DNA of 64,000 nt. It comes from Mercurialis annua. Taxonomy: Eukaryota > Streptophyta > Magnoliopsida > Malpighiales > Euphorbiaceae. Position numbers and translations under genes: made by a program. The stretch lies in contig NC_065576.1 of NCBI RefSeq assembly GCF_937616625.2, positions 9,860,501 to 9,924,500 on the forward strand. Direction: 5' to 3'. The notes under the pieces were generated by a model that saw only the letters and a program-made list of their open reading frames with translations, was not told the DNA's origin and did no database searches. Shown one piece after another: positions 15,627-27,899 of the stretch (positions within the stretch are counted from its first letter, which is position 1; each line of letters begins with the position of its first letter).

Positions 15627-16995
15627 TTGATTATTTAAGCCGAGGGGATGATGACGAATGGAGGAGATCATGACAAATATTTGCTGTGAAAATTCATATA
15701 GGAGTTGCTTCAATGCAATTAAAATTCAGATTGATGTGTTGATATTATTGCATATATGCTTTTAAAAAAATAAGATTCATATGTAAGTTTTTTTTTTTGA
15801 GAGACATATGTAAGTTTCTTAAATGGGTGTTTTGCATGCTCAAATTCTTTTAGACTTAATGCTAATTAATAGATGTAGCACTATTACAATTTATCTATAA
15901 AACTGGAATAAGCATGGTATCGGAATAGATTTTGAATTAGTCTTTACTATGATGCGTAGGATTGATGGATAATCTTGATCTTAATTACCATGTAAAATTT
16001 TGTAAATAAAAAGTTCGTGTTTTATCAGATTTGTTTTAAAATCAACAAAACGTCAACTAATTAAATTTTCTTTTTTTTAGACAAAACAGTTCAAAATTAT
16101 TATTAGCAACAAATATTAAAATAAAGTAGGAAATTCTAACAATTCGCACAATAAATGCTAAAAAATATCAAAACAACTTATGTCAATTTTAGATTTTAAA
16201 ATACATTCGGTTCACATAAGGTTTATTTTCAGTTTATAAAACGTTATATTCTGAAACTAGATTAAAACAAAAAAAAAACATTCAAACTTTTTTGTACTTT
16301 TCCATTTTCTTCTTATACCCTTCCATGGCTTCAGCATCCACATTTTCCTCACCAAGTTCATATATAAATTTTCAATTTCCGCCAGAGTGGCTCTTGTTTA
16401 TGGTTCAAAGGAGCAGTACACAAATTATTATACAAATTCTTTATGGATTACAGACCTAAAACAAGTGCAAATTAATTTAAACACTTCCATGTGCCCCAAA
16501 AATAAAGGAATAGATCACAGATTCACAATTTATATTTTTACATGACAACATACAGGTCACTGCCATTGCTCAGGTCTTTCATGAAATTAATTGCAGCCAT
16601 AGAGTGAAAACGACACTTTTTCTTCAAATCTTACCGATTGACAAAAGTGAAGACATCATTGAAAGACCTAACTATTTGAGTAAAACAGTTCACAGCTCTT
16701 TGATTCGGAAAGTTGCCGTCATGATGTGGACAATTGCACCGGCGACGAATTTATTCGATAGTTGTCGACGATGAACGTGGAAGAGATAAGATTATTGTGC
16801 TGTTACGTTTGTAATATAGAAAGGGCAGAATTGTCCTATTATTAAACCAAATCAGCTTATATTTGAAATTGAGATATTTCTGAAAATTTCTATTTTTTTT
16901 TTGAGAGATTTCTGCATATATGTAATATGTGAGTATTAATAAAAACTAATTGACTTTTTGAAAAATTTGTGTGCTTAGCCCTTAATCAGACTTTG
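15627..16995. other. Intergenic, nothing recognised
   Basis: AT-rich sequence with no supported exon on either strand. A short GC-richer patch around 16700-16790 has no recognisable coding content. Confidence 0.5.
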
Positions 16996-18950
16996 AAGGT
17001 CACACATATATGACCCAGCCTACTGCAATACAAAAAATCGGTAATCCTTGGCCCTCAATAACAAAACTAGCAATCACTAATCTGTAGCAGAAATTTTAAG
17101 GTACACTGAAACCGAAGATACTACTAAAATAAAGTGTAATGAAATATTCAAATTATCAATCAAACCACTTTCAATCTCAGACCAAAACTTTGCTCATCTA
17201 AAAGTTGCATGTTACAACGACAAGTTAAAGTTGCATCAATTATGTTTTTGTCAAAAATTAAATTTAGAACAAAAATTAGCCTTTTGGGTGTTTACTTTGG
17301 TCTGGGTTTAATTTGATTTTACTTTGTGCCGGTGGTATATCTCTGCAACACCATGAACAGTGTCTCTCTCTTGTGCAACTATGAAGGACACGGGCGATAG
17401 TTGAGGAAATCAGTGTTGAGGAAATCGATTGTGAGGACTGTTGGCGCGAAGGAAGTTGGTAGCATTAAGGAGGTTGCCAATGGTGAGGAGAAAGTGGTGG
17501 GAATTAAGAAGCTTGTCGGCGGTGAGGAGAAGCGACGGTCGCTGGTTAACTGTTTTAGCCCTTCAACAGTATCCAACGTGGCTTTCTTTTGTCTTTTTGC
17601 AGAGAATGTGGCTTATTAATGGAATTTTCCGTTAGTTTGACAGTGAAATCACGTGATCTAGTTCCGTTAAAAAGGGGCTTTTTAAACAAAATATAGTAAG
17701 TTTAAGGGTGGTGAAAAATAAGTACAAGGACCAGATAATTAAAAAGTGGATAGTGCAGGAGCTCCCCAGATGGGTTTGGCCATTTTTATATTAGCCATCA
17801 TCAACAACTATTCACAAAAGAATAAGCTTGATTCAGTTTACTTTTAACAGACCAACATGCATAGTAACAATCTAGAATGTACAATTGAAATTCCAAACAA
17901 CTCAAGTATTGAATAAATTCATTAAGGCTTAGCAACAAATTTCCTGCATCCCATTTCCAGGTCCTTTAAATTGTATTTAAAGTAAGAGCTATGACTATTT
18001 CACATTTCCGCCTCAAAAAGAACTTCAGGTACATAACTTTACTCAGCTAGACATAAGCATAACATATAACAACATATAGGATAATTAGCAAGTAAATTCC
18101 GCAATTATATTAAATACATTATATAGTGAAAATGTTCAATAACGCAAGCCCAAAGGAAAAACCAAAATATACAGAAAATGCATGTGTCAATTGTAATACT
18201 TATAACATGGAAAAAACATTTCAAAGTCAGAAATCCACAATACATTCCGGGGGGGTTCGACCTATATGACCTGACCTACTGGCTGTATAAAGAATCAGTA
18301 ATCCATGTCCCCCAATAATAAACATGGTAATCAGTAATCTGTAGCAGAAATTTTAAGGTGGCCTGAAACAGAAGACCATAAGCACCTAGTACTACTTTGG
18401 TATGTAATTCATACTACTTTGGTATGCATATTCATACCTAATGTAATGAAATATTCAGATTAGCAATCAATCAAACAACGTTCGATCATAGACTCGAGAC
18501 AACTGCTTGTCTAAAAGTTGCATGACACAATGGCATATATTCCAGTTGAAATAGCAGCATTTTTTTATTAGCAATTATATACATGCCATCATCAGCAACT
18601 TTTCACAAATGAATAAGCTTGATTCAGTAATAAGTAACAGACAAACATGCATTAAAATAAATCCAGAATGTATTATTGAAATCCCAATCAACTAAAATAA
18701 CCTAATAAGTATTGAATATCAAGGCTGAGCAACAAAATTTCCTACATAAGAGCTGGGATTGTTTTACATTTCAGCTTCAAAAAGAACTTCAACTACAACA
18801 ACTCACCTACAAGACACGAGCTTAACATATAACACCATCTAGGATAACTAATAAGTAAAATCGGCAATAATATTAAATGCATTATAGTCAATTTACAGTG
18901 AAAACAATCAACAACACAATCTCAAAGACAAAATCGAAACTGAAAATACC
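16996..18950. repeat. Tandem duplication of the 3' flank of the TRAPPC12-like gene
   Basis: Copy A (about 16996-18190) and copy B (about 18255-18950) are diverged direct repeats. Shared landmarks include AATCTGTAGCAGAAATTTTA (near 17082 and 18336), GAATAAGCTTGATTCAGT (near 17820 and 18610) and TCAAAAAGAACTTCA (near 18012 and 18776). Copy B abuts the stop codon of the minus-strand gene. Copy A stops matching about where coding sequence would begin, so the 3' UTR and downstream DNA were duplicated without the gene body. Copy A is longer because of an insertion. Confidence 0.85.
17240..17795. mobile_element. Probable insertion into duplicated copy A
   Basis: This ~550-bp segment is absent from copy B of the flanking duplication. 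Its right end (complement reads GGCTAATATAAAAATGGCC) resembles MULE-MITE termini, but I found no convincing inverted partner on the left and no clean target duplication. A GC-richer patch (17380-17580) is open on both strands and lacks recognisable protein similarity. Confidence 0.4.
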
Positions 18951-20081
18951 TCAAATCCTGGTACAAGATGAATCAAAATCATCAGGAGCAACGCGAGAAA
19001 TCCAGTTACTGAGCGTCCGCTTAATATCAGAGTGATTAACATAAGCCAATTCATACATACTACACAAATTCACAACAAGCGTCTCGTTCAAAGCTACAGT
19101 CGGCACTCTTTCGAGAGAATTCTCCAAAACCTTAATTGAATCCGACAAATCCCTCAAATGCATCAAACACAACGCCTTATTATTAATCGCAACAACATCC
19201 ATCCCATCCCTCTCGATACACTCCTCGTATTCTCTAACCGCGGAAACATAATCTTTCCCAACTAAATACACCAATGCCTTATTCCTGCTAATCAAATTCC
19301 TAAACTCAGTCTCACTCAACAGTTCATTCGGTTCCTTAAATAGTTTCTCGACTTTATCAAACGACGATTTTGCCCCTTCTAAATCACCAATTTGCATCTG
19401 AATATGACCTAATTTTGATAACAAAACAGGATCTAAAAGTTCTGATGATTTAATTAAATCATTAATTAAATCTAAACAAACACTAAATTCTTTACTCTTT
19501 AAATGCTCAGTAATAATCCCATTCATAACAAAAATTTCTCTATTACGCCAAATTTTAACCGCGGTTAAATTTTCATTTACATTTCCCTGATCTTTCTTAA
19601 CTTTTAATTTTTCACGAACAAATTCAAGTAATAAATAAAACCGATCCAGACCTTCTTGACGGTTGCCTAAATTCAACGGAAGAAGCGCGTGGAGCCAACG
19701 CAGAGAGAATGGAACCATGGAACCGAACCGGTTCGGGTAAATTTTGGGGTAAGTTTCGTAGCGGTAATGGTGAGAATCGAAATCGTCGAGGGAATCGAGT
19801 TCGGTTAAAGCGTCTTTGAAACGGCGTAGTTTGGAGAGAGCGAGGACGTTGTACGCGAGGTACGTGAGGTGGTTGTGAGGCGTGGTGAGGAGAGCGTGAG
19901 AGCGAGCGCGTGCGGCTTTGTCGAGGATTGATAACCAGCTGCCGCGGTTGGCTAGGTCTTGAAGAGATGCGAGCTCGTGAGCTAGGTCGTTGAGCGTGGT
20001 GTACTGGTTTGATAAGGGATCGGCGGCGAGTGGGACGGGTTCGGGTTGGGGTTGTGGGTCATCGGGTGTAGTTGGATCCAT
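18951..20081 (-). CDS. TRAPPC12-like tetratricopeptide protein
   Basis: An intronless gene of 376 residues, starting MDPTTPDDPQPQPEP, with an acidic Pro/Gln-rich N-terminus. It then has helical repeats: LAHELASLQDLANRGSWLSI near 32-51 and clear TPR units from about 215 to 350 (LLSKLGHIQMQIGDLEGAKS, NKALVYLVGKDYVSAVREYE, NNKALCLMHLRDLSDSIKVL). This matches plant homologues of trafficking protein particle complex subunit 12, a Golgi-associated tethering subunit in TRAPPIII. Arabidopsis has one intronless copy of similar length. The start is the first ATG, about 170 bases from a TIR element upstream. Its 3' flank has been tandemly duplicated. The TPR fold is certain; the TRAPPC12 name rests on overall recognition. 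Confidence 0.85.
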   Translation of the reverse strand: MDPTTPDDPQPQPEPVPLAADPLSNQYTTLNDLAHELASLQDLANRGSWLSILDKAARARSHALLTTPHNHLTYLAYNVLALSKLRRFKDALTELDSLDDFDSHHYRYETYPKIYPNRFGSMVPFSLRWLHALLPLNLGNRQEGLDRFYLLLEFVREKLKVKKDQGNVNENLTAVKIWRNREIFVMNGIITEHLKSKEFSVCLDLINDLIKSSELLDPVLLSKLGHIQMQIGDLEGAKSSFDKVEKLFKEPNELLSETEFRNLISRNKALVYLVGKDYVSAVREYEECIERDGMDVVAINNKALCLMHLRDLSDSIKVLENSLERVPTVALNETLVVNLCSMYELAYVNHSDIKRTLSNWISRVAPDDFDSSCTRI

Positions 20082-20254
20082 TGATGGATGGATTGGTTTG
20101 GTGGTGGAGAAGATGGTGAATGAATTGTTTTTGTTTTGAGAATTAATTAAAAGTGGTGGTGATTTGGAACTGGAAGTGTTTGTGTTGCAGGGCTGTTCGG
20201 TAGTGGGCCGGACCGTAGCTGTACCAGCTTGGGATTTTTGGAAAATATTAAGAA

Positions 20255-21005
20255 AAGAATGACTTTACCCCTGAATCTGGCAAAAAGTATCAAAAATGTC
20301 CAAATTAAAAAAAATGAATCACTTTTATCCTGAAATCGGCAAAATTGGTACAAAAACCACCTCCTCACTCTCATTCAAAAGAGTGAGATGCACTCTCCAG
20401 TTTTAAGTTTAAATTTTATATAATAAATTAATCTTAAAAAAATTATATACATAACAAATTAACCTCCAAAAAATAAATTGTTTTACACAACAATAAAAAA
20501 ATTTCGGTCACCATTTTTTCCGGATCTGAAAAACCGACCGTCTGTTCTTCACAGATCCGTGAAGAGCAGATATGTTCTTCACGGATCGTGAAGAACTAGA
20601 CCTGTTCTTCATCAAGAACAGGTTCTTGACGAAGAACAGTTTTTCGTCAAGAACATAGAGAAAAGTTGCTCAAAGGAGCCGCTGCTCCTTGCCTCAGAGA
20701 AGAAGCATCTCCTCTTTTCTAGCAAGAAGCTCCTCGCCGGAAAATTTTAACAAAATTGATTTTTTTTTGAAAAAAGTTAAAAAAGGCCTCTGATTAATTA
20801 AAGTATAATTGTGATTAATTAGTGTTTAATTAATTAGAGTAAATTATGAATAATTAGAAATTTACTCTCCAATTAAGGTGCCATGTTAGCATAGGGGTGT
20901 TTTTGAGCCGATTTTTCCAAGTTCAGGGTAAAAGTGATTCGATTTTACTAATGTGGACGTTTTTGATATTTTATGCCAACTTCAGGGGATAAAGTGATCC
21001 TTCGT
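20255..21005. mobile_element. TIR element upstream of TRAPPC12-like gene
   Basis: The left arm (GAATGACTTTACCCCTGAA, then ATCAAAAATGTCC and GAATCACTTTTATCC) is matched in inverse order by the right arm (GGTAAAAGTGATTCG, GGACGTTTTTGATATT, CAGGGGATAAAGTGATCC), giving ~95-bp imperfect TIRs. A clear 9-bp duplication was not found. Its interior carries hairpin repeats. Its architecture matches the nested MULE at 13964-15293, so a MULE-type origin is likely. It lies within 180 bases of the gene start and may affect its promoter. Confidence 0.7.
20535..20665. repeat. Hairpin array in the upstream TIR element
   Basis: Repeated inverted words GTTCTTCACGGATC / GATCCGTGAAGAGC and TTCTTGACGAAGAA / TTCTTCATCAAGAAC form three or four adjacent hairpins, rich in GAAGAAC. 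GC content is above the flanks. No coding. Confidence 0.8.
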
Positions 21006-21198
21006 TCAAAAACATCTAAAAAATTTCTATTCATTGATTAGAATTATCGCTAAATATGGTTTCACTAAAAATTTCACAAAATTTATTTTCTATTTATAAA
21101 AATACAGTTTAAGTTTACTAACAGTTAACAATCGGTTGACTAAATATCTATTTTACTGTAAGTTTACTATACTAGTGGTTTACCATTAGTTTATTTAA

Positions 21199-21487
21199 GG
21201 GTTAATTGCAAATGCATATACGAATTTTACACTAATTTGCGATTACAACATAAACTTTGAAATTTGGCAATGTCAATAACTAACTTTTATTTTCTGGCAA
21301 ATTGATACACCGACCAATCACGCAACGACACATGACGGTATATTACAATGTCCACGTTAGTGTTTTTCGTGTTTGGTGTATCGATTTGCCAAAAGTGTAA
21401 ATTTAGTTACTAACATTGCCAAATTTCAAAGTTTATGTTGTAATTTCAAATTTGGGTAAAGTTCGTGTATGAATTTGCAATTAATCC
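21199..21487. mobile_element. Mutator-like MITE, 289 bp
   Basis: Ends GGGTTAATTGCAAAT and, inverted, GGATTAATTGCAAAT. Imperfect TIRs run for about 130 bases, so nearly the whole element folds back. Exact 9-bp duplication TTTATTTAA at 21190-21198 and 21488-21496. Non-coding. Confidence 0.9.
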
Positions 21488-21716
21488 TTTATTTAAAAGA
21501 TCAATTTTCATCGGTGATTCTTTATTTGTTTCGTACTCTTGATTGTTTGTATTATAAATTAAAGTATTAGATTAATTATAAGAATATTAAATAAAATATG
21601 CTAAGAAATGCCATAAAATGGAATAAAGAAAAGAAAAGAAAATAGCAGAGAGAAAAGAAGAAGAAAGAAAGAAAGAGAATAAGGTATACAATTGTTTACA
21701 AAAATAAAAATAAAAA

Positions 21717-22086
21717 GGGCTAATCTCATATAAAATCACCATATTTATACCTTTTTTTTATTTCAATCTCGTTCTTTAAAAATGTCAAATAAAATCAGCA
21801 CTTTTCATTTTTTTGCAAATCTATCACGAATGTGAAAATTCGATGTATTTTTGTTGATTCGACAACCAGAATCAACAAGAAAAATGTAAGAGAAAAGCAT
21901 TTTTTGTGTTAATTAGAATAATAGTTAAATTAGGACATGTATTTAGGAGGAAAAAGACACCAAATTTTCTCATCGGCGATAAATTTGCAAAAAAATGAAA
22001 AATGGTGATTTTATTTGACAGTTTTTAAAGGACGCGATTAAAATGAAAAACAAGTGAAGGTGGTGATTTTATAATAAAATTAATCC
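21717..22086. mobile_element. Mutator-like MITE, 370 bp
   Basis: Ends GGGCTAATCTCATATAAAAT and, inverted, GGATTAATTTTATTATAAAA, with matching inner arms (AAAATCACC, TGTCAAATAAAATCA, TTTTTTTGCAAAT). Exact 9-bp duplication AAATAAAAA at 21708-21716 and 22087-22095; the duplication is low in complexity but the TIRs are clear. Non-coding. Confidence 0.85.
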
Positions 22087-22095
22087 AAATAAAAA

Positions 22096-25000
22096 TGCTA
22101 ATAAGCTAAATTTAATTGACAGTACAATTAAAAACACTAGAAAAATAAATTTTAAAAAGTGAAGTATCCAACACTAATAGGTTAGAAAATGAAATCTTTT
22201 TGCAAATTCCTTTTAAAAAAATTAGACGACGGTTAGAAAGTTAAGTCAAAAGGCTAAACAATTTTATGCAGAAACAATTCAACGGTAACGGTTTTCTGTA
22301 TTTTTAGACGGTTCAACACTATTTCCGGTTTTAAGAAATAATTGGACTAGATTGATCTCCGATTTTCAGTTAAACCAGCTGGTTCGGTCGGATTTTTAGA
22401 ACCAAAGTATTAAGTAAGTCATCAGCAATATTTACCAAGAAATTGCTAGTTGGAAAAATATATCCAAATCAATTTTTGGTTATTTGTTAAGTTTATGGAT
22501 TTTAAAATGTCAACTCATTTAAACTTTATATAAACATAAACGTCAAAGACAACAAAACAAAAACACTTCTATCATTGTTACCGTCAGAAACAAATTACTT
22601 GTAATACCGGTCATATAATATAATAAATTTATAGTAATAATTTTTGACATTTCATGGATTATTATGTTTCCTTCATAAAATATTATGTATCCTCCGTAAG
22701 ATCTAATCTTAAAGATGTTTTTCCTTGCAATTGCACAAATTTGAAAGTTCAACACGGTTTTAGTCTATTCAAACTTATGCTTTGTCTTCTTATTGTCATG
22801 TAATTTACTTTTTGTCTATTCAAATGTTCTTAGAATAATTATACAATATAACGGTTGCGCCACATCATTCGTGCAACAAACCAATGACGCGTTAACTATG
22901 TGTAAATGTTTAATGATAAAAAAATGAATAAAAAATAAATAAAAAATAAAAAATTTATATTGCAAATGATTATTAGGTTGTTGTAAAAATGACGTGACAT
23001 ATCCGTTGTGTGGGATAAACACTCATGTAATTAACATACATATTCAAAAGCTCTTGTTGATATGTTGTAATTATCTTCTGTTAATAGTGCTACTCAGATG
23101 CTATTGTATGGTTTAATTTTGACTAAAATCCATTTATTAAAGTGTTGATTATTTATATTTTTTACGGATATAAATTAAAATTATATACTTATATGTTTAA
23201 AATCATTAGATGATCAACCAAAGTTGATGTTTAGAAACTGCCTTTAAAATTAAAAAGATAGCAACAAGTGTTCTATATTAAAAAGTGCATAATGAGACTT
23301 AGGTGTATTTCATACAAAAATAAATTAAGGGGCAAATCAGAATTTAGGAGTAAACATTCGGGACATAAACAAACATGAAGTTTAGGTGTACCGGTCATGT
23401 TATTAATGAGTCATTCACGTAGAAAAGAGATGAGAAAATATTTAAATTATTTAACTCCGTCAAAATAATGGCACATGTAGGACAATCAACGTTAGGGGTG
23501 TATTTCAGCGAAGAACAAATTTAGAGGCAAATTCGGAAATAAGTTTTGCTCAGAAATAAGTTTAGGGCCGAGTTCCCATGCGGTATGAACAACGACCTTT
23601 TCATGAGAATATGAGCTAATAATTTGTTGAAAGTTAACAGCTAACTTCCTTTTCACAACTATTTACCTAATTATACACTCTTACATAGTCCATGTTTAGT
23701 TTTTTTGGGCAATAGTGTCAAAATTTTGAATTTTAGCATCAAACTTCTAAATTATCTCGATTTTATGTTTTCATTTGCAATTTTATTCAACTTTCCAAAA
23801 TTAATTTTATTTTATCCATATGATAATATATATCGTTCTGAAATTTAATATAAAATAATAATTTTATCCTATTACGTGGCATCCAAGTCAACAGTTTAAT
23901 AATGCGAAAAATTCAAACGTTTTATAAATTTATTAAAACTTTTAAAATTTACAAATCTATTTCAATTTTATTGTATTCAATTTGTTTCAATCAAATTTCA
24001 AATTTTATTATGTCAATGTTCCACCTCATTACAATACATATTTGTCTTATTTGGCTTTTCTGATTATTTTTAGATTCAAACTTTTTTTTTTGCTTCAAAC
24101 ATTAAAAATTAGAAAATTAAAAATTAAATTTTAATAATGTTTTTGATTTTTTTATATCAGAAGTTAAATTTTAAATTCTGAAAAATAAATTTTGCTAATT
24201 ATAAAGTTAGTATATAAATTCAACTGAATTTTGAGACAATAAATTTAATTAATTTTTTTAGAGTTGCAACAAAATTAGTAGGTAGAGTTAAATTTATAAA
24301 ATATCAAAAATGTTTGACTATTTGGCACCATTAAGTCACACAATTAGATAAAATCATCATTTTATTAAATTCCATCGTGGTATGCTATGTGGGTACAATT
24401 AAAACGATTTTTCCTAAATTCCTTTTAATTTTTTTCAGTTTCAACACGAGTTCGGACTGAACCATATCCTACCCATAAATTAGTTGGTCGTCTATGACCC
24501 TAGAAAATGACGTAATGGATGTTTGGTCCAGTTTTTTGGTGCAGATTTTACTTTTTATTTTTTCAAAAAAACTCAAATTTTTCTAAAAATTATTTTTAGA
24601 GTTTTTTGAATCTCTGATAGTTGTTGTTGAAAAAAAACTCTATTTTGTATATTTTTACCAACAATTAAAAACTGTTTTAATATTCTTAATTATTTAAACA
24701 AAACTATCTTTATTAAACTATCCTGTTTTCATAATATTATAAATAATTAAAGGTTATTTTACATATATACAAAAACAGCCAGCTAATAAAATTTCACTAA
24801 ACGCATATATTTTATCAGCTATTAACTAACAGTTAACAGTTAACGAACATTATCAGCTATAAGAAACAATTAGAACAAATAAGCTCTTTTTTTTTTAATA
24901 AAGAGTAGTTTTTCGAGGTTGATGTAATAAAAGTCAATCACAAAAAAAAAAGGAAAAAGATATTTTCTGTGAATCTTCTTGATAATTAGGATTGGGTCAA

Positions 25001-25195
25001 ATTGTTGACCTAGACTTCAATGAACAACTGTAATATATATATGTCAATAACAACTCTCTATGCAAACAAACCATCACTGAAGTGTTAGTCAAGTTACCTA
25101 AAACTGCTACCAAGTTTTTTTCTTCTTCATATTTTTTCTTAACACAGCAATTCTCTCAATAGCTGTGAGACTTGGAGCTGAAGTTTCAAGCTGCC
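22096..25195. other. Long AT-rich intergenic region upstream of ascorbate oxidase
   Basis: Three kilobases with no supported exon. It contains many short repeats, such as related phrases around 23330 and 23540 with AAATTTAGAGGCAAATTC-like words, and probable remains of old elements. None has resolvable ends. The last ~160 bases should hold the promoter and leader of the ascorbate oxidase gene. Confidence 0.5.
25033..25042 (+). promoter_or_regulatory. Candidate TATA box of ascorbate oxidase
   Basis: A TATATATAT run about 155 bases before the start codon, followed by a CAATAACAACTCTC leader. Position and composition fit; not decisive in AT-rich DNA. Confidence 0.4.
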
Positions 25196-27320
25196 ATGGC
25201 GTTTTCATACAGCAGAGGAACTGCTATAACGTTCTTGGTTCTCATCTTCACTTCGATTTCTTGTATAATTAACATACCAACTGCAGAAGCTCGAATTCGC
25301 CGCTATAAATGGGAAGCGAAATATGAATATAAATCTCCGGATTGCTATAAGAAGTTGGTTATAACTATTAATGGCAGAACTCCAGGACCAACAATCTTGG
25401 CTCAGCAGAATGATACAGTTATAGTTGAAGTTAAAAATAGTTTGATGACTGAAAATCTTGCAATTCATTGGCATGGGATTAGACAGGTTTTTCATTTTTC
25501 AAGTCAAAATTATTTAATTTTGGTTTAGTTTATTTTCATGGTCTTCTTCTAATTCTTATAAGTGTATGTGGATTTGATATTTACAGATTGGAAGTCCTTG
25601 GTTTGATGGGACCGAAGGAGTTACTCAATGCCCTATTGTTCCTGGAGATACCTTCATATATCAGTTTGTTGTTGACAGGGTAATTCTTTACCTCTAAGTT
25701 GCACGGAAACTTTTCGTTTCTGTTTCCGAAGACGCTTCTGAAATCACGAAAATCTACATTTATAACAAGTCTCATGTTTCCGTATTTTGATTGCAGCCCG
25801 GAACATATTTGTATCATGCCCACTACGGAATGCAAAGAGAAGCAGGGCTATACGGATCCATCCGAGTATCTTTACCAGACGGACAATCGGAGCCATTCGC
25901 CTACGATTATGATAGGAGCATCATCCTGAATGACTGGTATCACAAAAGTGTATATGAACAAGCCACTGGATTGGCTTCTGTTCCCTTTTCTTGGGTTAAT
26001 GAACCTCAGGTACTAAACATCATTTGTTCTGTTCTGTGTTGCAACCCATAATTATAATCTAATGTCTCTTTAATACGAATTGTTTTTCAGTCACTTCTGA
26101 TACAAGGAAAAGGTCTATTCAACTGCTCTACACCAGGAATTCAAGCTGGACTTTGCAATTCTACAACTCCTGAATGCTTTCCTTATGTTATGACTGTAGT
26201 GCCTGCAAAAACGTACCGCCTCAGGATTTCTAGCTTGACTGCCTTATCAGCTCTCAGTTTCCAAATTCAGGTAATTTTCAAAATTATTTTTAGAATTGTA
26301 ATCTCAGAGAAGTTTTTTTGCAAGATTTATTGCTAATATACTTATTCTTCTATACAGGGACACAATATGACTGTTGTAGAAGCAGATGGGCACTATGTTA
26401 AACCATTTGTAGTCAAAAATCTGTTCATCTACTCTGGAGAAACATACTCAGTTCTAATAAAAACAGACCAAAATCCATCAACAAATTACTGGATGACTAC
26501 AGATGTTGTCAGCAGAAAACCCGGAACTTCACAAGGTCTAGCCATTCTCAACTACTACCCAAACCATCCTCGACGACCACCACCAACACCCCCACCATCA
26601 GGCCCACTATGGAACCTCACCGAGCCACGGCTCGCTCAAAGTCTAGCCATTAAGGCTCACCCTGATCACATCCATCCACCTCCTTTGACTGCTCACCGAA
26701 CCATCATAATGCTCAATACACAGAATAGAGTCAATGATCATGTAAGATGGTCAATCAACAATGTCTCATTCAATCTGCCACACACGCCTTATCTCATATC
26801 ATTGAAGCATAATTTATCAGGTGTGCATACCCGAATTCCGCCTCCTACGGGTTATAACTTGAAGAACTATGATATTTACAGTGTTCAAGACAACAAGAAT
26901 GCTACTATTAGTGATCATTCTGTTTATAAGCTGGAGTTTAATACAACAGTCGATGTGATTCTACAAAACGCGAACTCTATGAGTAATAATACGAGTGAAA
27001 CGCATCCGTGGCATCTTCACGGGCATGATTTTTGGGTTCTTGGATATGGTAAAGGTAAATTTGAGATGGAAAATGATACGAGAACGTATAATTTGGTGGA
27101 TCCTATAATGAAGAACACGGTACCGGTGCATCCTTATGGATGGACAGCATTGAGATTTAAGAGTGATAATCCAGGAGTTTGGCTATTTCATTGTCATATT
27201 GAGTCTCATTTCTTTATGGGAATGGGAGTTGTGTTTGAAGAAGGGATTGATAGGATTGGGAAATTGCCTTCTTCTATTATGGGTTGTGGTGAAACTAAAG
27301 ATATTATTCACAAGCCTTAG
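25196..27320 (+). CDS. L-ascorbate oxidase (multicopper oxidase)
   Basis: An apoplastic blue-copper enzyme oxidising ascorbate to monodehydroascorbate with reduction of oxygen to water. Five exons (25196-25486, 25587-25679, 25797-26009, 26091-26270, 26358-27320) give 579 residues, the usual family length. The start is the ATG in GCCATGGCG; in-frame codons upstream contain no ATG. Residues 1-32 are a signal peptide (hydrophobic [13 protein letters not shown], cleavage near AEA). All copper sites are visible: HWHG (91-94), HAH (135-137), HPWHLHGH (475-482) and HCHIESH...M (from 537), with the type 1 ligands Cys, His and Met retained. Several NxS/T glycosylation sites occur, and a Pro-rich loop (RRPPPTPPP) near residue 332. 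[18 protein letters not shown] and [12 protein letters not shown] mark it as ascorbate oxidase rather than laccase. Confidence 0.95.
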
Positions 27321-27735
27321 TTTTTATCAAATTATGCCATATTTAGTGTCTGTTTGTTTATAATATAGATAATTCTTTTGTAGAATGTTCAATTGGGGCA
27401 ATTCTTTTCAGCTGTACTAAATTTATTGTGGATGAAATTCATAATTTAAGAATGTAAGAATGTTTGTAACAGTGGAAATTCTCATTTGTGCAAAAACAAT
27501 TATCATTTGTATATTCCATCTCTCTATTATGTTGGTCTTGGTCTCCAAAATTTAATACTCACTAACATTAAATTCTAGTAGTGAAGTAGTATTATTTTTC
27601 TTTCATCAACTAGAATTGTGGAAAGTCAAAGTTAATGTAGTTTTTGGCCCCTGCAATTAAAATACGCAGACTATACTTTTCCAAGTCAATGAACTGGTCC
27701 TATTTGTAACGTTGTGAAATTAAATGGAAAATCAC
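27321..27735. other. 3' flank of ascorbate oxidase
   Basis: AT-rich 3' UTR and spacer up to the MULE target duplication at 27736. No gene seen. Confidence 0.6.
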
Positions 27736-27744
27736 CCATGTTGG

Positions 27745-27899
27745 GAGAAATTCTTGGGTGAACTGGGTTCGCCACGTCATTTTATGGACTTTCCATTAAA
27801 ATACTAACATGTGTCAAAGTCATTTAAAAGTAATTACTTTTACTTTAAGAGAGAGAATACACCTAACTATAGTTAACTCTCTACATTTAATGATTAAGA
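27745..27899 (+). repeat. Left TIR of the FAR1-type MULE
   Basis: 155 bp, matching the right TIR with two substitutions (CCACGTCAT versus CCACATCAT, and AAAGTCATT versus AAAGTTATT). Contains ACTATAGTTAACTCTC and GTGTATTC-like words that may serve as transposase-binding and promoter sequence. Confidence 0.95.

Noticed and set aside
17379..17635. Overlapping frames on both strands in the insertion in copy A
   Set aside because: GC-rich composition explains the lack of stops; no domain or splice context.
22543..23022. Two short hydrophobic minus-strand frames
   Set aside because: Composition of AT-rich DNA gives Phe/Ile/Leu-rich frames; no similarity or splice structure.
25172..25195. Upstream in-frame extension of the ascorbate oxidase start
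   Set aside because: It begins with TTG, not ATG; the ATG at 25196 directly precedes the signal peptide.
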